From positions 1-36,486 of the forward strand of contig NZ_JAEPMO010000022.1 of assembly GCF_017643905.1 (NCBI RefSeq): DNA of 36,486 nucleotides, given 5' to 3'. Within the stretch, counting starts at the first letter, position 1. Every line of letters begins with the position of its first letter. This stretch comes from Marivita sp. GTDB taxonomy: Bacteria > Pseudomonadota > Alphaproteobacteria > Rhodobacterales > Rhodobacteraceae. The notes beneath the pieces were generated by a model. That model saw only the letters and a program-made list of their open reading frames with translations. It did not search any database and had not been told where the DNA came from. Shown piece by piece: positions 15,726-24,238 of this stretch. A program made the translations under genes and the position numbers.

Positions 15726-16604
15726 ATGTCGACACCCCAAAGAACCATCGTCATCACAGGCGCGAGTAGCGGCTTTGGCGCGGCAGCAGTGCGGGCCTTC
15801 GCGGACGGCGGCGACCGCGTCTGGGGCACGATGCGTGACACGGCGGGGCGCAACGCGGCCAAGAAGGCCGAGCTTGAGGGCTATTCGCCGCGCATCACCA
15901 TTGCCGAGATGGACGTCACAAGCGACGCTTCGGTGGCTGACGGCTTCGCCGCCATTCTGGCCGATGGCCCCATCGACATCCTGATCAACAACGCGGGCAT
16001 CATGTATATCGGCATGACCGAGGCCTATTCTGTCGCGCAGGCCGCGGAACAGATGGACACCAACTATTTCGGGGCCATCCGCGCCATGCAGGCGGTGCTC
16101 CCGTCCATGCGCGCAGCGGGGTCTGGCTTGATCATCAACACCAGCTCTATCGCTGGGCGGGTGTCGGTGCCCTTTTTTGGCACCTATTGCGCCACCAAGC
16201 ATGCGCTGGAAGCCTATAGCCAAAGCCTGCGCTACGAGGTCGCCCCCTTTGGCGTCGACATCGCACTGGTCGAACCGGGTCCATTCCCGTCGAACCTGCT
16301 GGCCGCCGGCAAGCCGCCCGCCCGGGCGGATGTGCTGGCGTCCTATGGCGACCTTGGACAGGTGCCTGACGCGATGAAGGCGGGCTTTGCCCAGATGCTG
16401 GCCAGCGATGAAGCCCCCGACCCGCAACTGGTGGTGGACACCTACCTGTCGCTGGCAAATACCGCCCCCGGCAAACGCCCCATGCGCTCGGTTGTCGGCA
16501 TCGCCTGGGGCGTGGACGAGGTGAACGCATTCACACAGCCGCGCCAGGACGCGCTGCTAAAGGAATTGCAACTCGACACCGTTCTGGGCGGCGGCGACGC
16601 CTGA
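15726..16604 (+). CDS. Short-chain dehydrogenase/reductase (classical SDR)
   Basis: 292 residues. Classical SDR motifs: cofactor-binding TGASSGFG (11-18), NNAG (88-91), catalytic Ser140/141 in NTSSIAG, Tyr154 and Lys158 in TYCATKHA. AGGAG 9 nt upstream supports ATG 15726. It oxidises or reduces an alcohol/carbonyl with NAD(P); substrate unknown. Its promoter carries a TetR palindrome, and the adjacent TetR gene diverges from it, so it is probably induced by an electrophile or small ligand. The SnoaL-like gene follows after 39 nt and is likely co-transcribed. Confidence 0.92.
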   Translation: MSTPQRTIVITGASSGFGAAAVRAFADGGDRVWGTMRDTAGRNAAKKAELEGYSPRITIAEMDVTSDASVADGFAAILADGPIDILINNAGIMYIGMTEAYSVAQAAEQMDTNYFGAIRAMQAVLPSMRAAGSGLIINTSSIAGRVSVPFFGTYCATKHALEAYSQSLRYEVAPFGVDIALVEPGPFPSNLLAAGKPPARADVLASYGDLGQVPDAMKAGFAQMLASDEAPDPQLVVDTYLSLANTAPGKRPMRSVVGIAWGVDEVNAFTQPRQDALLKELQLDTVLGGGDA

Positions 16605-16643
16605 GTACAACGATATGCCTCCCCTGCAAAAGGAACAAATGCA

Positions 16644-17502
16644 ATGGAAAAGGCCCATACTGCTACGGCAGTCACCGCCTTGCTTGCTACCAACGCCCTT
16701 GCCGATGACACCACGTCGATCAAGCCGATTGTCGGCAAGTTTCTGGGCGCCGTCCTGCAAGCGGACATCGACACGATGCGGGAATTGGCCACTGAGGATT
16801 ACATCCAGCACAACCCGTTCATTTCGACCGGGCTTGAGCCGTTCATCGAGATGCAGCCGGTACTGCAAGAGGCAGGCAGCACCGCCGAAAATCCGCATGT
16901 TCGGGGACGGAAACTATGTCTTCATGCACAACATTTGGCGCAATGCCGCGCCGTTCGGGGCCGACACGATGGTGTCCTTCGACATCATCCGGGTGGACGA
17001 GAATGGAGAGGTCGCAGAGCATTGGGATGCGTTGCAGCCCCTCGTGACGGAAACCGCCAGCGGCAGAACCCAGACTGACGGCCCGACCGAGGTGACCGAT
17101 CTGGACCAGACCGAGGCAAACAAGGCCCTAGCCGTGGCGCTGATCGAAAACGTGCTGATGGGCCGGAATCCCGCCAGGATCACCGACGACATCAGTGCCG
17201 AGAGCTACGCTCAGCACAACCCCATGATCAAGGACGGGCTGAGCGGGATTGTTGAGGCGGTCGAGGCGCTGACCACACAGAACAACATGTTCCAGTATAC
17301 CCAGATCCATGCGGTGCTGGGCAAGGGCAACTTTGTCCTGACCGTCAGCGAAGGCCAATGGAACGGCACGACGCACGCCTTCTACGACCTGTTCCGCATG
17401 GAAGACGGCATGATCGTCGAGCACTGGGACGTGATCCAGCCCGTCCCGACCGAGGGTCTCGCCAACACCAACGGCATGCTCGGCGGCTTTGATACGAACT
17501 GA
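16644..17502 (+). pseudogene. Tandem SnoaL-like (NTF2-fold) protein with a single-nucleotide frameshift
   Basis: Reading from ATG 16644 (AGGAA 8 nt upstream) gives a possible signal-like start, then a SnoaL-type domain (EDYIQHNPFISTGLEPFIE). The frame breaks in the A-run at about 16887-16890; removing one A joins it to the other frame (IRMFGDGNYVFMHNIW...EHWDALQPL). A second copy of the domain follows (ESYAQHNPMIKDGLSGIVE...EHWDVIQPVP). The total of 859 nt is 3n+1, as expected for one extra base, and the repaired protein would be about 285 residues. SnoaL-like proteins are small cyclase/isomerase or binding folds, often near SDR genes. A homopolymer sequencing error is possible. Confidence 0.75.
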
Positions 17503-17566
17503 GGGCGGCAAGGTCCGCGTGCACGCCCGACCGGAGAACAAGGCCGCCCGTTATCTCTGAGCTTGC

Positions 17567-17594
17567 GGGCGGGGATGAAAATTCCCGCCTTTCT
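17567..17594 (+). terminator. Intrinsic terminator after the SDR-SnoaL unit
   Basis: GGCGGGGAT pairs with ATTCCCGCC (one G-T) around a GAAA tetraloop, followed by TTTCT. It is 65 nt after the SnoaL stop and 37 nt before the DUF1993 start, so the latter likely has separate or read-through expression. Confidence 0.75.
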
Positions 17595-17630
17595 CGAACG
17601 AGACCCTATCCCCCGTCCGGAGAAGACAAG

Positions 17631-18122
17631 ATGGAAAGTCCTATTCCCGATCTCATCCATGGGCTGCGTTGCCTGTCATCCAACCTGACCAAGGCAGAGG
17701 CCCATTGCGAAAGCCACAAGATTTCCCCCGAGGCACTTCTCAAGGCACGGCTGTATCCGGATATGTTTCATCTGACCCGAAACGTCACTACAGCCTGCGA
17801 CGCGGCAAAGTTCACCGCCGCACGCTTGTCCCAGACCGAACCGCCAAGATATGAAGACAATGAAGCGTCATTCGCAGAGCTTCAGGCCCGCATCGCGAAG
17901 ACGATCGCGTTTCTGGAGACCATACCCGATACAGCCTTTGCTGCTGCCGAAACACGCGAGCTGACCGTGCCGCTTGCGCCAGAGGGCACGGCACCAAACG
18001 GCCAGACCTATCTCGTTCGGTTCGGCATGCCGAATTTCTATTTTCATCTGGCAACGGCCTACAACATCTTGCGCCACAACGGCGTGGTACTGGGAAAGCG
18101 GGACTTTCTATGGGTACGCTAG
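17631..18122 (+). CDS. DUF1993-family protein
   Basis: 163 residues, matching the usual 165-170 of DUF1993. Characteristic blocks are LYPDMFHLTRNV (about residues 42-53), ETIPDTAFAAAETRELTVPL, and the C-terminal FGMPNFYFHLATAYNILRHNGVVLGKRDFLW. The family adopts a DinB-like four-helix fold; the conserved histidines (FHLTRN, FYFHL, LRHNG) could bind a metal. Function is unknown. GGAG 8 nt upstream supports ATG 17631. Confidence 0.88.
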   Translation: MESPIPDLIHGLRCLSSNLTKAEAHCESHKISPEALLKARLYPDMFHLTRNVTTACDAAKFTAARLSQTEPPRYEDNEASFAELQARIAKTIAFLETIPDTAFAAAETRELTVPLAPEGTAPNGQTYLVRFGMPNFYFHLATAYNILRHNGVVLGKRDFLWVR

Positions 18123-18446
18123 GAGCCCGTTGAGGATCGGGAGCCACGTCTCGGCCTTAGCGTGATCCAAGCTTGCCCAATTGAGGGCAACGTTGAATGG
18201 CAAACAGAAAAAGAAAAGGAATGCCAGACTTCGCCGTGGCTCCGGGCTCGTTCCTGCAGCTTGGCGATGTCCTTCAGGCGCTTGGTAGACCTCGTGCGCC
18301 GCGCAGCGTCCTCACCCACCAATGCGGCTGATCAAATGGCCGCGATGGGATGACCCGAATTGGGCGGTGCTGCAGACGAAAGGCCGATCTTGGCCCGGCC
18401 CTCCACCTTATCAATGAAAGCCGATGATGCAGCTGGAGGCGAAGGT
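18123..18446. other. Gene-free stretch
   Basis: About 320 bp with no open frame that looks like a real protein and no mobile-element ends that I can recognise. Composition is similar to the surroundings. It precedes the promoter region of the malonyl-CoA operon. Confidence 0.5.
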
Positions 18447-18463
18447 TATCCGCCCAGCGGATA
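18447..18463. promoter_or_regulatory. 17-bp palindrome upstream of the matA promoter
   Basis: TATCCGC-CCA-GCGGATA is a perfect 7-bp inverted repeat ending 12 bp before the -35 box. Its position suits an activator or a second regulator site. Confidence 0.4.
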
Positions 18464-18475
18464 GGTTATAAACTG

Positions 18476-18505
18476 TTGACACAAAATACTGACCGTTAGT
18501 AAGTT
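18476..18505 (+). promoter_or_regulatory. Promoter with embedded operator upstream of the malonyl-CoA operon
   Basis: TTGACA (18476-18481) and a possible -10 TAAGTT (18500-18505), 18 bp apart. Between them is the near-palindrome TACTGAC-C-GTTAGTA (18487-18501; one mismatch). The 28 bp from 18476 match 28914-28941 at 25 positions, including the -35 box, which makes a shared repressor site very likely. The local BetI-like protein (26955-27638) is the best candidate. Confidence 0.65.
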
Positions 18506-18567
18506 AATGGAACGGATCGACGGTATCGACGGCCATAGAGTTGGTTTTTCATGGATCATCGAGCCGC

Positions 18568-18581
18568 AGTGACAGGTCACT
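18568..18581. promoter_or_regulatory. AGTGAC-AG-GTCACT palindrome in the 5' leader
   Basis: A perfect 6-bp inverted repeat with a 2-bp centre, immediately before the AGGAGG of the small ORF. Too short a loop for an RNA hairpin, so a protein site is more likely. Confidence 0.35.
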
Positions 18582-18594
18582 CAGGAGGACGGCG

Positions 18595-18720
18595 ATGAAC
18601 GGAACAGCCAGGCAAGTCCGCAGCATCGGGTTGAACCTTCCTATGCGAAGCTGCGCGGCCGGGGCCATGTCAGACCAATGCCAGGGCTGCAAGCGCAGCC
18701 TCAGCAGCATTCCATCATGA
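18595..18720 (+). CDS. 41-residue cysteine-containing small ORF coupled to malonyl-CoA decarboxylase
   Basis: ATG 18595 follows a consensus AGGAGG (18583-18588) at 6 nt. The frame runs 41 codons and ends in TGA at 18718-18720, overlapping the decarboxylase ATG (18717) as ATGA. The second half holds Cys20, Cys29 and Cys32 (SDQCQGCKRSL), a CxxC pair. I recognise no family. The consensus ribosome site belongs to this ORF, and the decarboxylase has none of its own, so translation of the enzyme probably depends on it. It may be a leader peptide, a metal- or redox-sensing small protein, or only a coupling device. Confidence 0.6.
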   Translation: MNGTARQVRSIGLNLPMRSCAAGAMSDQCQGCKRSLSSIPS

Positions 18721-19979
18721 CGATGTTGGCAGATCTTTTGGCGAGCGTGTTCGACCGCCGCAAAGTCCGACCGATTTCCTTACGGCAGGGCAAGAAATCT
18801 CTTGCCGAACTTGCGCGCGAACTCCTGGTGGGGGCTGGGGAAGCCTCAGGGCTAGCCTCGGCTGCAGCGATCCTGTCGGGCTATGCGTGTCTTGACGATG
18901 CGGGCAAGCTCACTTTCTTCCGGATGCTAGCAGTCGAGATGAACATCTCGGCGGACAAGGTGCGTCAGGCGTTGAACGCCTATGAAGCTGCACCATCGAA
19001 GGTCACCTACCGGGACTTTGCTGCGGCCGCGGAACCGCCTCGACAAGAGTTGATCCGGCGACTGAACAGGGTTCCCGGTGCGACCGGAAGTCTTGTGCGG
19101 ATGCGGGCCGACCTCTTGCGTCTCGGCAAGGGCGAGCCAGACCTTGAGGCGCTGGATCTGGATTTCCGGCATCTTCTCTCTTCTTGGTTTAATCGTGGTT
19201 TTCTGGTTTTACGACCGATCAGCTGGGAAAGCCCTGCGCATGTTCTTGAAAAGATCATAGCCTACGAGGCGGTTCATGCGATCGACAGTTGGGATGACCT
19301 GCGGCGGCGACTGGAGCCGTCCGACCGCCGCTGCTTTGCCTTTTTCCATCCTGCAATGCCGGACGAGCCGCTGATTTTCGTCGAGGTTGCGCTGATGCAG
19401 GGCATTGCGCAGTCGATCCAGACCCTTCTGGCGGAAGGCCGAGATGTCAGGCTTGCAGAAGAGGCCGATACGGCTGTCTTCTATTCGATTTCGAACTGCC
19501 AGCCGGGCCTTGCGGGCATCTCGTTCGGCAACTCGCTGATCAAGCAAGTGGCGGCGGATCTGTCCCAGGAGCTTCCTGAGCTTCGGACGTTCGTGACCCT
19601 TTCCCCATTGCCGGGTTTCGCGAGATGGCTGACCGAGACCGGAATGGATGCCCGGGTAGCGGATGGCCCTCTGCTTTGCGCTTATGCCGCCCACTACCTT
19701 GTCCATTCGAAGGACCGTGATGGAATGCCGATCGACCCCGTGGCGCGGTTCCACCTCGGCAACGGGGCTATCGTGCATCAGGTCCATGCCGGTGCCGACA
19801 CGTCGGCGAAGGGCAAGGCACAGTCGGAAGGCCTGATGGTCAATTACCTCTATGACCTTGGCCGGGTGGCGCAGCACCACGAGCTTTTCGCCACGAAAGG
19901 CGAGATCGCCCAATCGCCGCAAATTCGGGCGCTATGTGCCGTGGCAGAAAAGGCTCTTCTGCCGGGGAAGAAAGCATGA
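18717..19979 (+). CDS. matA: Malonyl-CoA decarboxylase
   Basis: 420 residues. Typical MCD C-terminal catalytic domain: CFAFFHPAMPDEPLIFVEVAL, then DTAVFYSISNCQPGLAGISFGN, then FVTLSPLPGFARWL, and VARFHLGNGAIVHQVHAGAD with the catalytic histidine region. The N-terminal half is the helical MCD domain. It converts malonyl-CoA to acetyl-CoA and CO2. ATG 18717 is preferred to ATG 18678 because it overlaps the small ORF stop as ATGA. It ends in an ATGA overlap with malonyl-CoA synthetase, the matA-matB order known from Rhizobium, so malonate can be activated and turned into acetyl-CoA. Confidence 0.93.
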   Translation: MTMLADLLASVFDRRKVRPISLRQGKKSLAELARELLVGAGEASGLASAAAILSGYACLDDAGKLTFFRMLAVEMNISADKVRQALNAYEAAPSKVTYRDFAAAAEPPRQELIRRLNRVPGATGSLVRMRADLLRLGKGEPDLEALDLDFRHLLSSWFNRGFLVLRPISWESPAHVLEKIIAYEAVHAIDSWDDLRRRLEPSDRRCFAFFHPAMPDEPLIFVEVALMQGIAQSIQTLLAEGRDVRLAEEADTAVFYSISNCQPGLAGISFGNSLIKQVAADLSQELPELRTFVTLSPLPGFARWLTETGMDARVADGPLLCAYAAHYLVHSKDRDGMPIDPVARFHLGNGAIVHQVHAGADTSAKGKAQSEGLMVNYLYDLGRVAQHHELFATKGEIAQSPQIRALCAVAEKALLPGKKA

Positions 19980-21508
19980 CCAACCCGCTCTACGATCAGC
20001 TTTTCGGAAGGCATGTCGGCAAGGGCAATCCATTCCTGCGCCTGGCCGATGGCTCGGTCGTGACCTACGCGGCCTTTCTTGGCCGTGCCGCACAGATGGC
20101 GCATGTACTGATGCAAGGCGGTCTGCAGCCCGGCGACCGGCTTGCCGCCCAGGTGCAGAAATCACCCGATGCGCTGGCCCTCTATGCCGCCTGCGTACAG
20201 GCGGGCGTTGTGTTCCTGCCCCTGAACACCGCCTACACGACCGACGAACTCAGCTATTTCATCGATGACAGCGGCGCGCGGATGATTGTCTGCGATGCAA
20301 AAGTCGCAGGCGCCCTGACGCCCATCGCCACGCGGGCAGGATCAAGACTCGAGACGCTGAACGCGGACGGGTCTGGCACCTTGACGGACAGCGCGCGAGC
20401 GATGCCCGAAAGCGTCCAGACCGTAGCGCGCGCGACCGATGACCTGGCGGCGTGGCTTTATACCTCTGGGACGACCGGGCGCTCAAAAGGGGCCATGCTG
20501 AGCCAGGGGAACCTTTTGACGAATGCCGCGACACTCGCAAAGGAGTGGCGGTTCACAGCCGAAGATGTCCTGCTGCACGCCCTTCCGATCTTTCACACCC
20601 ACGGTCTGTTCGTGGCGACCAATGTCACGCTTGTGGCGGGCGCCTCGATGATCTTCCTGCCCCAGTTTAATGTCGACCAGCTTGTCGAGCTGATGCCGCA
20701 GTCAACCGTCCTGATGGGGGTGCCGACCTTCTACACGCGGCTGCTTGATCACCCACGTTTCGACCGCAAACTGGCGTCCGGCATGCGCCTGTTCGTGTCC
20801 GGCTCAGCCCCGCTGCTGGCCGATACACATGTCCAGTTCGAAGATCGCACCGGCCACCGCATCCTTGAACGCTATGGCATGACCGAAACCAACATGAACA
20901 CCGCGAACCCTTATGCGGGGAACCGCCGTGCGGGAACAGTCGGCCTGCCGTTGCCGGGGGTGGAGGTAAAGGTCACTGACCCCGACACGAGTGCTACCCT
21001 GCCCCGGGGCGCGGTTGGCCAGATCGAGGTGCGCGGGCCTAACGTCTTCAAGGGATACTGGCAGATGCCCGAAAAGACGGCCGCGGAACTGCGGGCCGAC
21101 GGGTTCTTCATTACCGGCGATCTGGGGAAGATCGACGAAGACGGTTATCTGCACATCCTTGGCCGCAACAAGGACCTGATCATTTCCGGCGGCTACAATA
21201 TCTACCCCAAGGAAATCGAACTGGTGCTGGATGCACAGCCCGGTGTGCTGGAAAGCGCGGTGATCGGCGTGCCGCACCGTGACCTGGGCGAGACCGCCAT
21301 CGGGGTGATCGTGGCCAAGCCCGGCGTCCAGCTCAACCTGGACCAGATCATGGCTGCGGTCGAGGTGACGCTCGCGCGGTTCAAGCATCCCAGACGGCTG
21401 GTCGTGGTGCCGGAACTGCCGCGCAACACGATGGCCAAGGTGCAGAAGAACATCCTTAGGGAACAATTCAAGGACGTTCCAGGCGATCTGACACGCCAGT
21501 CGGCCTAA
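19976..21508 (+). CDS. matB: Malonyl-CoA synthetase (acyl-CoA ligase family)
   Basis: 510 residues. ATP-binding motif YTSGTTGRSKGAM (162-174), ERYGMTETNMNT (299-309; the MatB-type A5 motif), GPNVFKGYWQMPEKT (354-368), FFITGDLGKIDEDGYLHILGR (378-397) and the catalytic Lys488 in NTMAKVQKN, the same position as the acetylated lysine of Rhodopseudomonas MatB. It makes malonyl-CoA from malonate, CoA and ATP; MatB enzymes also accept methylmalonate. The start is set by the ATGA overlap with matA. The matC carrier usual in mat operons is absent here; an ABC transporter follows. Confidence 0.95.
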   Translation: MTNPLYDQLFGRHVGKGNPFLRLADGSVVTYAAFLGRAAQMAHVLMQGGLQPGDRLAAQVQKSPDALALYAACVQAGVVFLPLNTAYTTDELSYFIDDSGARMIVCDAKVAGALTPIATRAGSRLETLNADGSGTLTDSARAMPESVQTVARATDDLAAWLYTSGTTGRSKGAMLSQGNLLTNAATLAKEWRFTAEDVLLHALPIFHTHGLFVATNVTLVAGASMIFLPQFNVDQLVELMPQSTVLMGVPTFYTRLLDHPRFDRKLASGMRLFVSGSAPLLADTHVQFEDRTGHRILERYGMTETNMNTANPYAGNRRAGTVGLPLPGVEVKVTDPDTSATLPRGAVGQIEVRGPNVFKGYWQMPEKTAAELRADGFFITGDLGKIDEDGYLHILGRNKDLIISGGYNIYPKEIELVLDAQPGVLESAVIGVPHRDLGETAIGVIVAKPGVQLNLDQIMAAVEVTLARFKHPRRLVVVPELPRNTMAKVQKNILREQFKDVPGDLTRQSA

Positions 21509-21606
21509 CGAAATCCGGAGGGTTCAGCGCGACCAGAAGCCGGAAAGAGAGGGTGACCTTCGAGGAGTGGGGCACCGCAACAGGAAAACCTAGGGAGGAG
21601 AGACTG

Positions 21607-23178
21607 ATGACCAACCATCTGATCGGCCAAGGCGGAATGACCCGCCGAGGTCTCTTGAAAAGCAGCATGGCGATGACGGCGGCAGGGTTGATGCTGCCAG
21701 CCGGCATGGCAATGGCACAGGCAGAACCGAAAAAGGGTGGGACCCTACGGATCGGCTTCAACTCGGGCAGCACGGTCGACAATTACGACCCCGGCGTCTG
21801 GGATACGAATTTCGTTCAGGTCTTTGCCCAAGCAAGGCACAACTATCTGACAGAAATCGCGGCCGACGGCTCGCTAGTCGGCGAAGTGGCAGAAAGCTGG
21901 GAAGCAAGTTCTGACGCCACGACCTGGACGCTGAAGATCCGCCAGGGGATCACCTTCCACAGCGGCGGAACCCTGACGGCTGACGACGTGATTGCATCGA
22001 TCAATTATCACCGTGGACCAGACAGCACGTCTGCCGCAAAGCCGATCGTCGATCCGATCGTCGAAATGAAGTCAGATGGGCCGAATACGGTCATCGTCAC
22101 ATTGAGCGGCGGGAATGCCGACTTCCCCTATCTCATGTCGGACTATCACCTGCCGATCATGCCCGCTAAAGACGGCAAGATCGATCCGACCTCGTCAGAC
22201 GGATGCGGCCCGTACAAGGTCGACAGCTTCGAACCCGGTATCAGTGCCTCGCTCAGCAAGCATCAAGGCTACTGGAAAACCGATCGTGGGCACTTCGACG
22301 GGCTCTTGCTTCTGGCCCTTCCTGATCCCGTGGCGCGGCAGAACGCACTGCTTACCGGTGAGGTCGACGTCATCAACCAGGTTGACCTGACGACGGTCTC
22401 GATGATGGCCCGCAACAGCGCGATCCGCATACTTTCGGTGACCGGCAACCAGCACTTCTGTTTCCCGATGGACACGCGGGCAGCGCCCTTCAATGACAAC
22501 AACGTCCGGCTTGCACTCAAGCATGCGCTGGACCGCCAGGAGATGGTCGACAAGATCCTGTACGGCTACGGCGCTGTCGGGAACGACAACCCGATCGGGC
22601 CGACACAGCAATACTATGCTGCCGATCTGCCGGTGAACAGCTATGATCCGGACAAGGCCAAATTCTATCTGGGACAAGCGGGACTGACGTCACTCGATGT
22701 CCCCCTTTGGGTGGCCGAGGCTGGCTTTACCGGCGCGACGGATTCCGGCACGCTCTATGCTGAACGCGCGAAAGCGGCCGGCATCAACATCACCGTCGAA
22801 CGCGCACCGAACGACGGCTATTGGAGCAACGTCTGGATGCAGAAGCCGTGGTGCGCCTCGTACTGGGGCGGCCGCGCGACCTGCGACTGGATGTTCTCGA
22901 CCGCCTATGCGGCAGGCGCACCCTGGAACGAAAGCTACTGGGACAACGAGCGGTTCAACACCTTGCTGCTGCAGGGGCGTTCAGAACTCGACGATGCCAA
23001 GCGGGGCGAGATCTATCACGAGATGCAGGCCATCGTGTCGAACGAGGGCGGCGTGGTGATCCCGATGTTCGCAAGCTTTGTCATGGGTGTCTCGAACGCG
23101 GTCGCGACACCTGATGTGGTCGGCGCAAACTGGGACCTGGACGGGTTCCGGGCGGTGGAGCGCTGGTGGTTCGCCTGA
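21607..23178 (+). CDS. ABC transporter substrate-binding protein, family 5 (peptide/opine type), Tat-exported
   Basis: 523 residues. The N-terminus has a twin-arginine motif (MTRRGLLKSS) followed by a hydrophobic stretch and AMA before QAEPKKGGTLRIGFN, so it is probably exported folded by Tat. SBP_bac_5 features: LVGEVAESWEASSDATTWTLKIRQGITFHSGGTLTADDV, and a C-terminal W-rich region. These receptors bind di/oligopeptides, opines, nickel or amino-acid conjugates. GGAGGAGA 7 nt before ATG 21607 is a very strong ribosome site. It is followed by a hairpin and the membrane and ATPase genes, making a complete importer. Cargo unknown; the context suggests a malonate-containing or methylated conjugate. 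Confidence 0.92.
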   Translation: MTNHLIGQGGMTRRGLLKSSMAMTAAGLMLPAGMAMAQAEPKKGGTLRIGFNSGSTVDNYDPGVWDTNFVQVFAQARHNYLTEIAADGSLVGEVAESWEASSDATTWTLKIRQGITFHSGGTLTADDVIASINYHRGPDSTSAAKPIVDPIVEMKSDGPNTVIVTLSGGNADFPYLMSDYHLPIMPAKDGKIDPTSSDGCGPYKVDSFEPGISASLSKHQGYWKTDRGHFDGLLLLALPDPVARQNALLTGEVDVINQVDLTTVSMMARNSAIRILSVTGNQHFCFPMDTRAAPFNDNNVRLALKHALDRQEMVDKILYGYGAVGNDNPIGPTQQYYAADLPVNSYDPDKAKFYLGQAGLTSLDVPLWVAEAGFTGATDSGTLYAERAKAAGINITVERAPNDGYWSNVWMQKPWCASYWGGRATCDWMFSTAYAAGAPWNESYWDNERFNTLLLQGRSELDDAKRGEIYHEMQAIVSNEGGVVIPMFASFVMGVSNAVATPDVVGANWDLDGFRAVERWWFA

Positions 23179-23199
23179 TCCACACCGTCAATTGAACAG

Positions 23200-23226
23200 G
23201 CTCCGGCGGGGATAGCTCGCCGGAGC
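23200..23226 (+). terminator. Hairpin after the ABC receptor gene
   Basis: GCTCCGGCG pairs perfectly with CGCCGGAGC around a 9-nt loop, followed by only GTTT. It lies 21 nt after the receptor stop and 54 nt before the first permease, the place where receptor-permease attenuation or 3'-end protection normally occurs. Confidence 0.6.
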
Positions 23227-23280
23227 GTTTCGGGCGTTGCGGCATCAAGACCGCAAGAGAAAAACAATCGGGGGGATGGG

Positions 23281-24234
23281 ATGCACGGCATTTGGACAAT
23301 GATCAGGCAGCGGCTGCTGCTGGGCATGTTAACCCTGTTCATCATTTCGGCTGTGATCTTCGGGGCCACCGAGCTTCTGCCGGGCGACCTCGCGCGTGAG
23401 CTGTTGGGTCAGTCAGCGACCGAAGAAACCCTTGCAGCACTTCGCGAGCAATTGGGCCTGAACGAGTCCGCTCCGGTCCGCTACTGGAACTGGCTGACAG
23501 GCGTGCTCCACGGCGATTTTGGCATGTCGATGGCAACCAACAAGCCGATCTCGGAACTGGTTGGCACACGGTTGGGCAATACGCTTTTTCTGGCCCTTTA
23601 TGCCGCTGCCTTGGCTGTGCCGATCTCGCTGACACTGGGCGTGTTGGCTGCGCTCTGGCGCAATTCGATCTTTGACCGGGCGTCGAACGCGCTGGCGTTG
23701 ACGGCGATTTCCTTTCCCGAGTTCTTCGTAGCCTACATCTTGATCCTTTGGCTGGCGCAGTCGGGGATTTTCCCATCGATGGTGCGCATGACCGAAGCAA
23801 CGACCACGCTCGATTTCCTTTACATGGCCTTCCTGCCCGCTCTCACGCTGACCCTTGTTGTCACCGCCCACATGATGCGGATGACACGAGCCGCGATCAT
23901 CAACCTGCTGGCCAGCCCCTACATCGAGATGGCGCGGCTGAAGGGCATGTCGCCGATGCGCGTGGTTCTACGACATGCGGTGCCGAACGCGCTTGCGCCC
24001 ATCATCAACGTGGTGGCGCTGAACCTTGCCTATCTCATTACCGGTGTCGTCGTTGTCGAGGTGGTCTTTGTCTATCCCGGCCTTGGCCAATTGATGATCG
24101 ACGCGGTGACCAATCGCGACATCCCGGTTGTGCAAGCGATCGCACTGATCTTTGCCTGCGCCTACGTCCTGCTCAATCTTCTTGCGGATGTGCTCTCCAC
24201 GATCACCAACCCGCGCCTGATGCACAGGAAATAG
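23281..24234 (+). CDS. ABC transporter permease, DppB/OppB family
   Basis: 317 residues. Six membrane segments and an N-terminal periplasmic loop typical of DppB (LLPGDLARELLGQSATEETLAALREQLGLNESAPVRYWNWL). The EAA loop that contacts the ATPase is EMARLKGMSPMRVVLRHAVPNAL. It forms the channel with the DppC-like subunit that follows 4 nt later. A GGGGGATGGG run just before the ATG serves as ribosome site. Confidence 0.92.
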   Translation: MHGIWTMIRQRLLLGMLTLFIISAVIFGATELLPGDLARELLGQSATEETLAALREQLGLNESAPVRYWNWLTGVLHGDFGMSMATNKPISELVGTRLGNTLFLALYAAALAVPISLTLGVLAALWRNSIFDRASNALALTAISFPEFFVAYILILWLAQSGIFPSMVRMTEATTTLDFLYMAFLPALTLTLVVTAHMMRMTRAAIINLLASPYIEMARLKGMSPMRVVLRHAVPNALAPIINVVALNLAYLITGVVVVEVVFVYPGLGQLMIDAVTNRDIPVVQAIALIFACAYVLLNLLADVLSTITNPRLMHRK

Positions 24235-24238
24235 GGAC

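Noticed and set aside
18119-18322. 67-codon minus-strand frame downstream of DUF1993
   Set aside because: No recognisable domain and no start signal; treated as non-coding.
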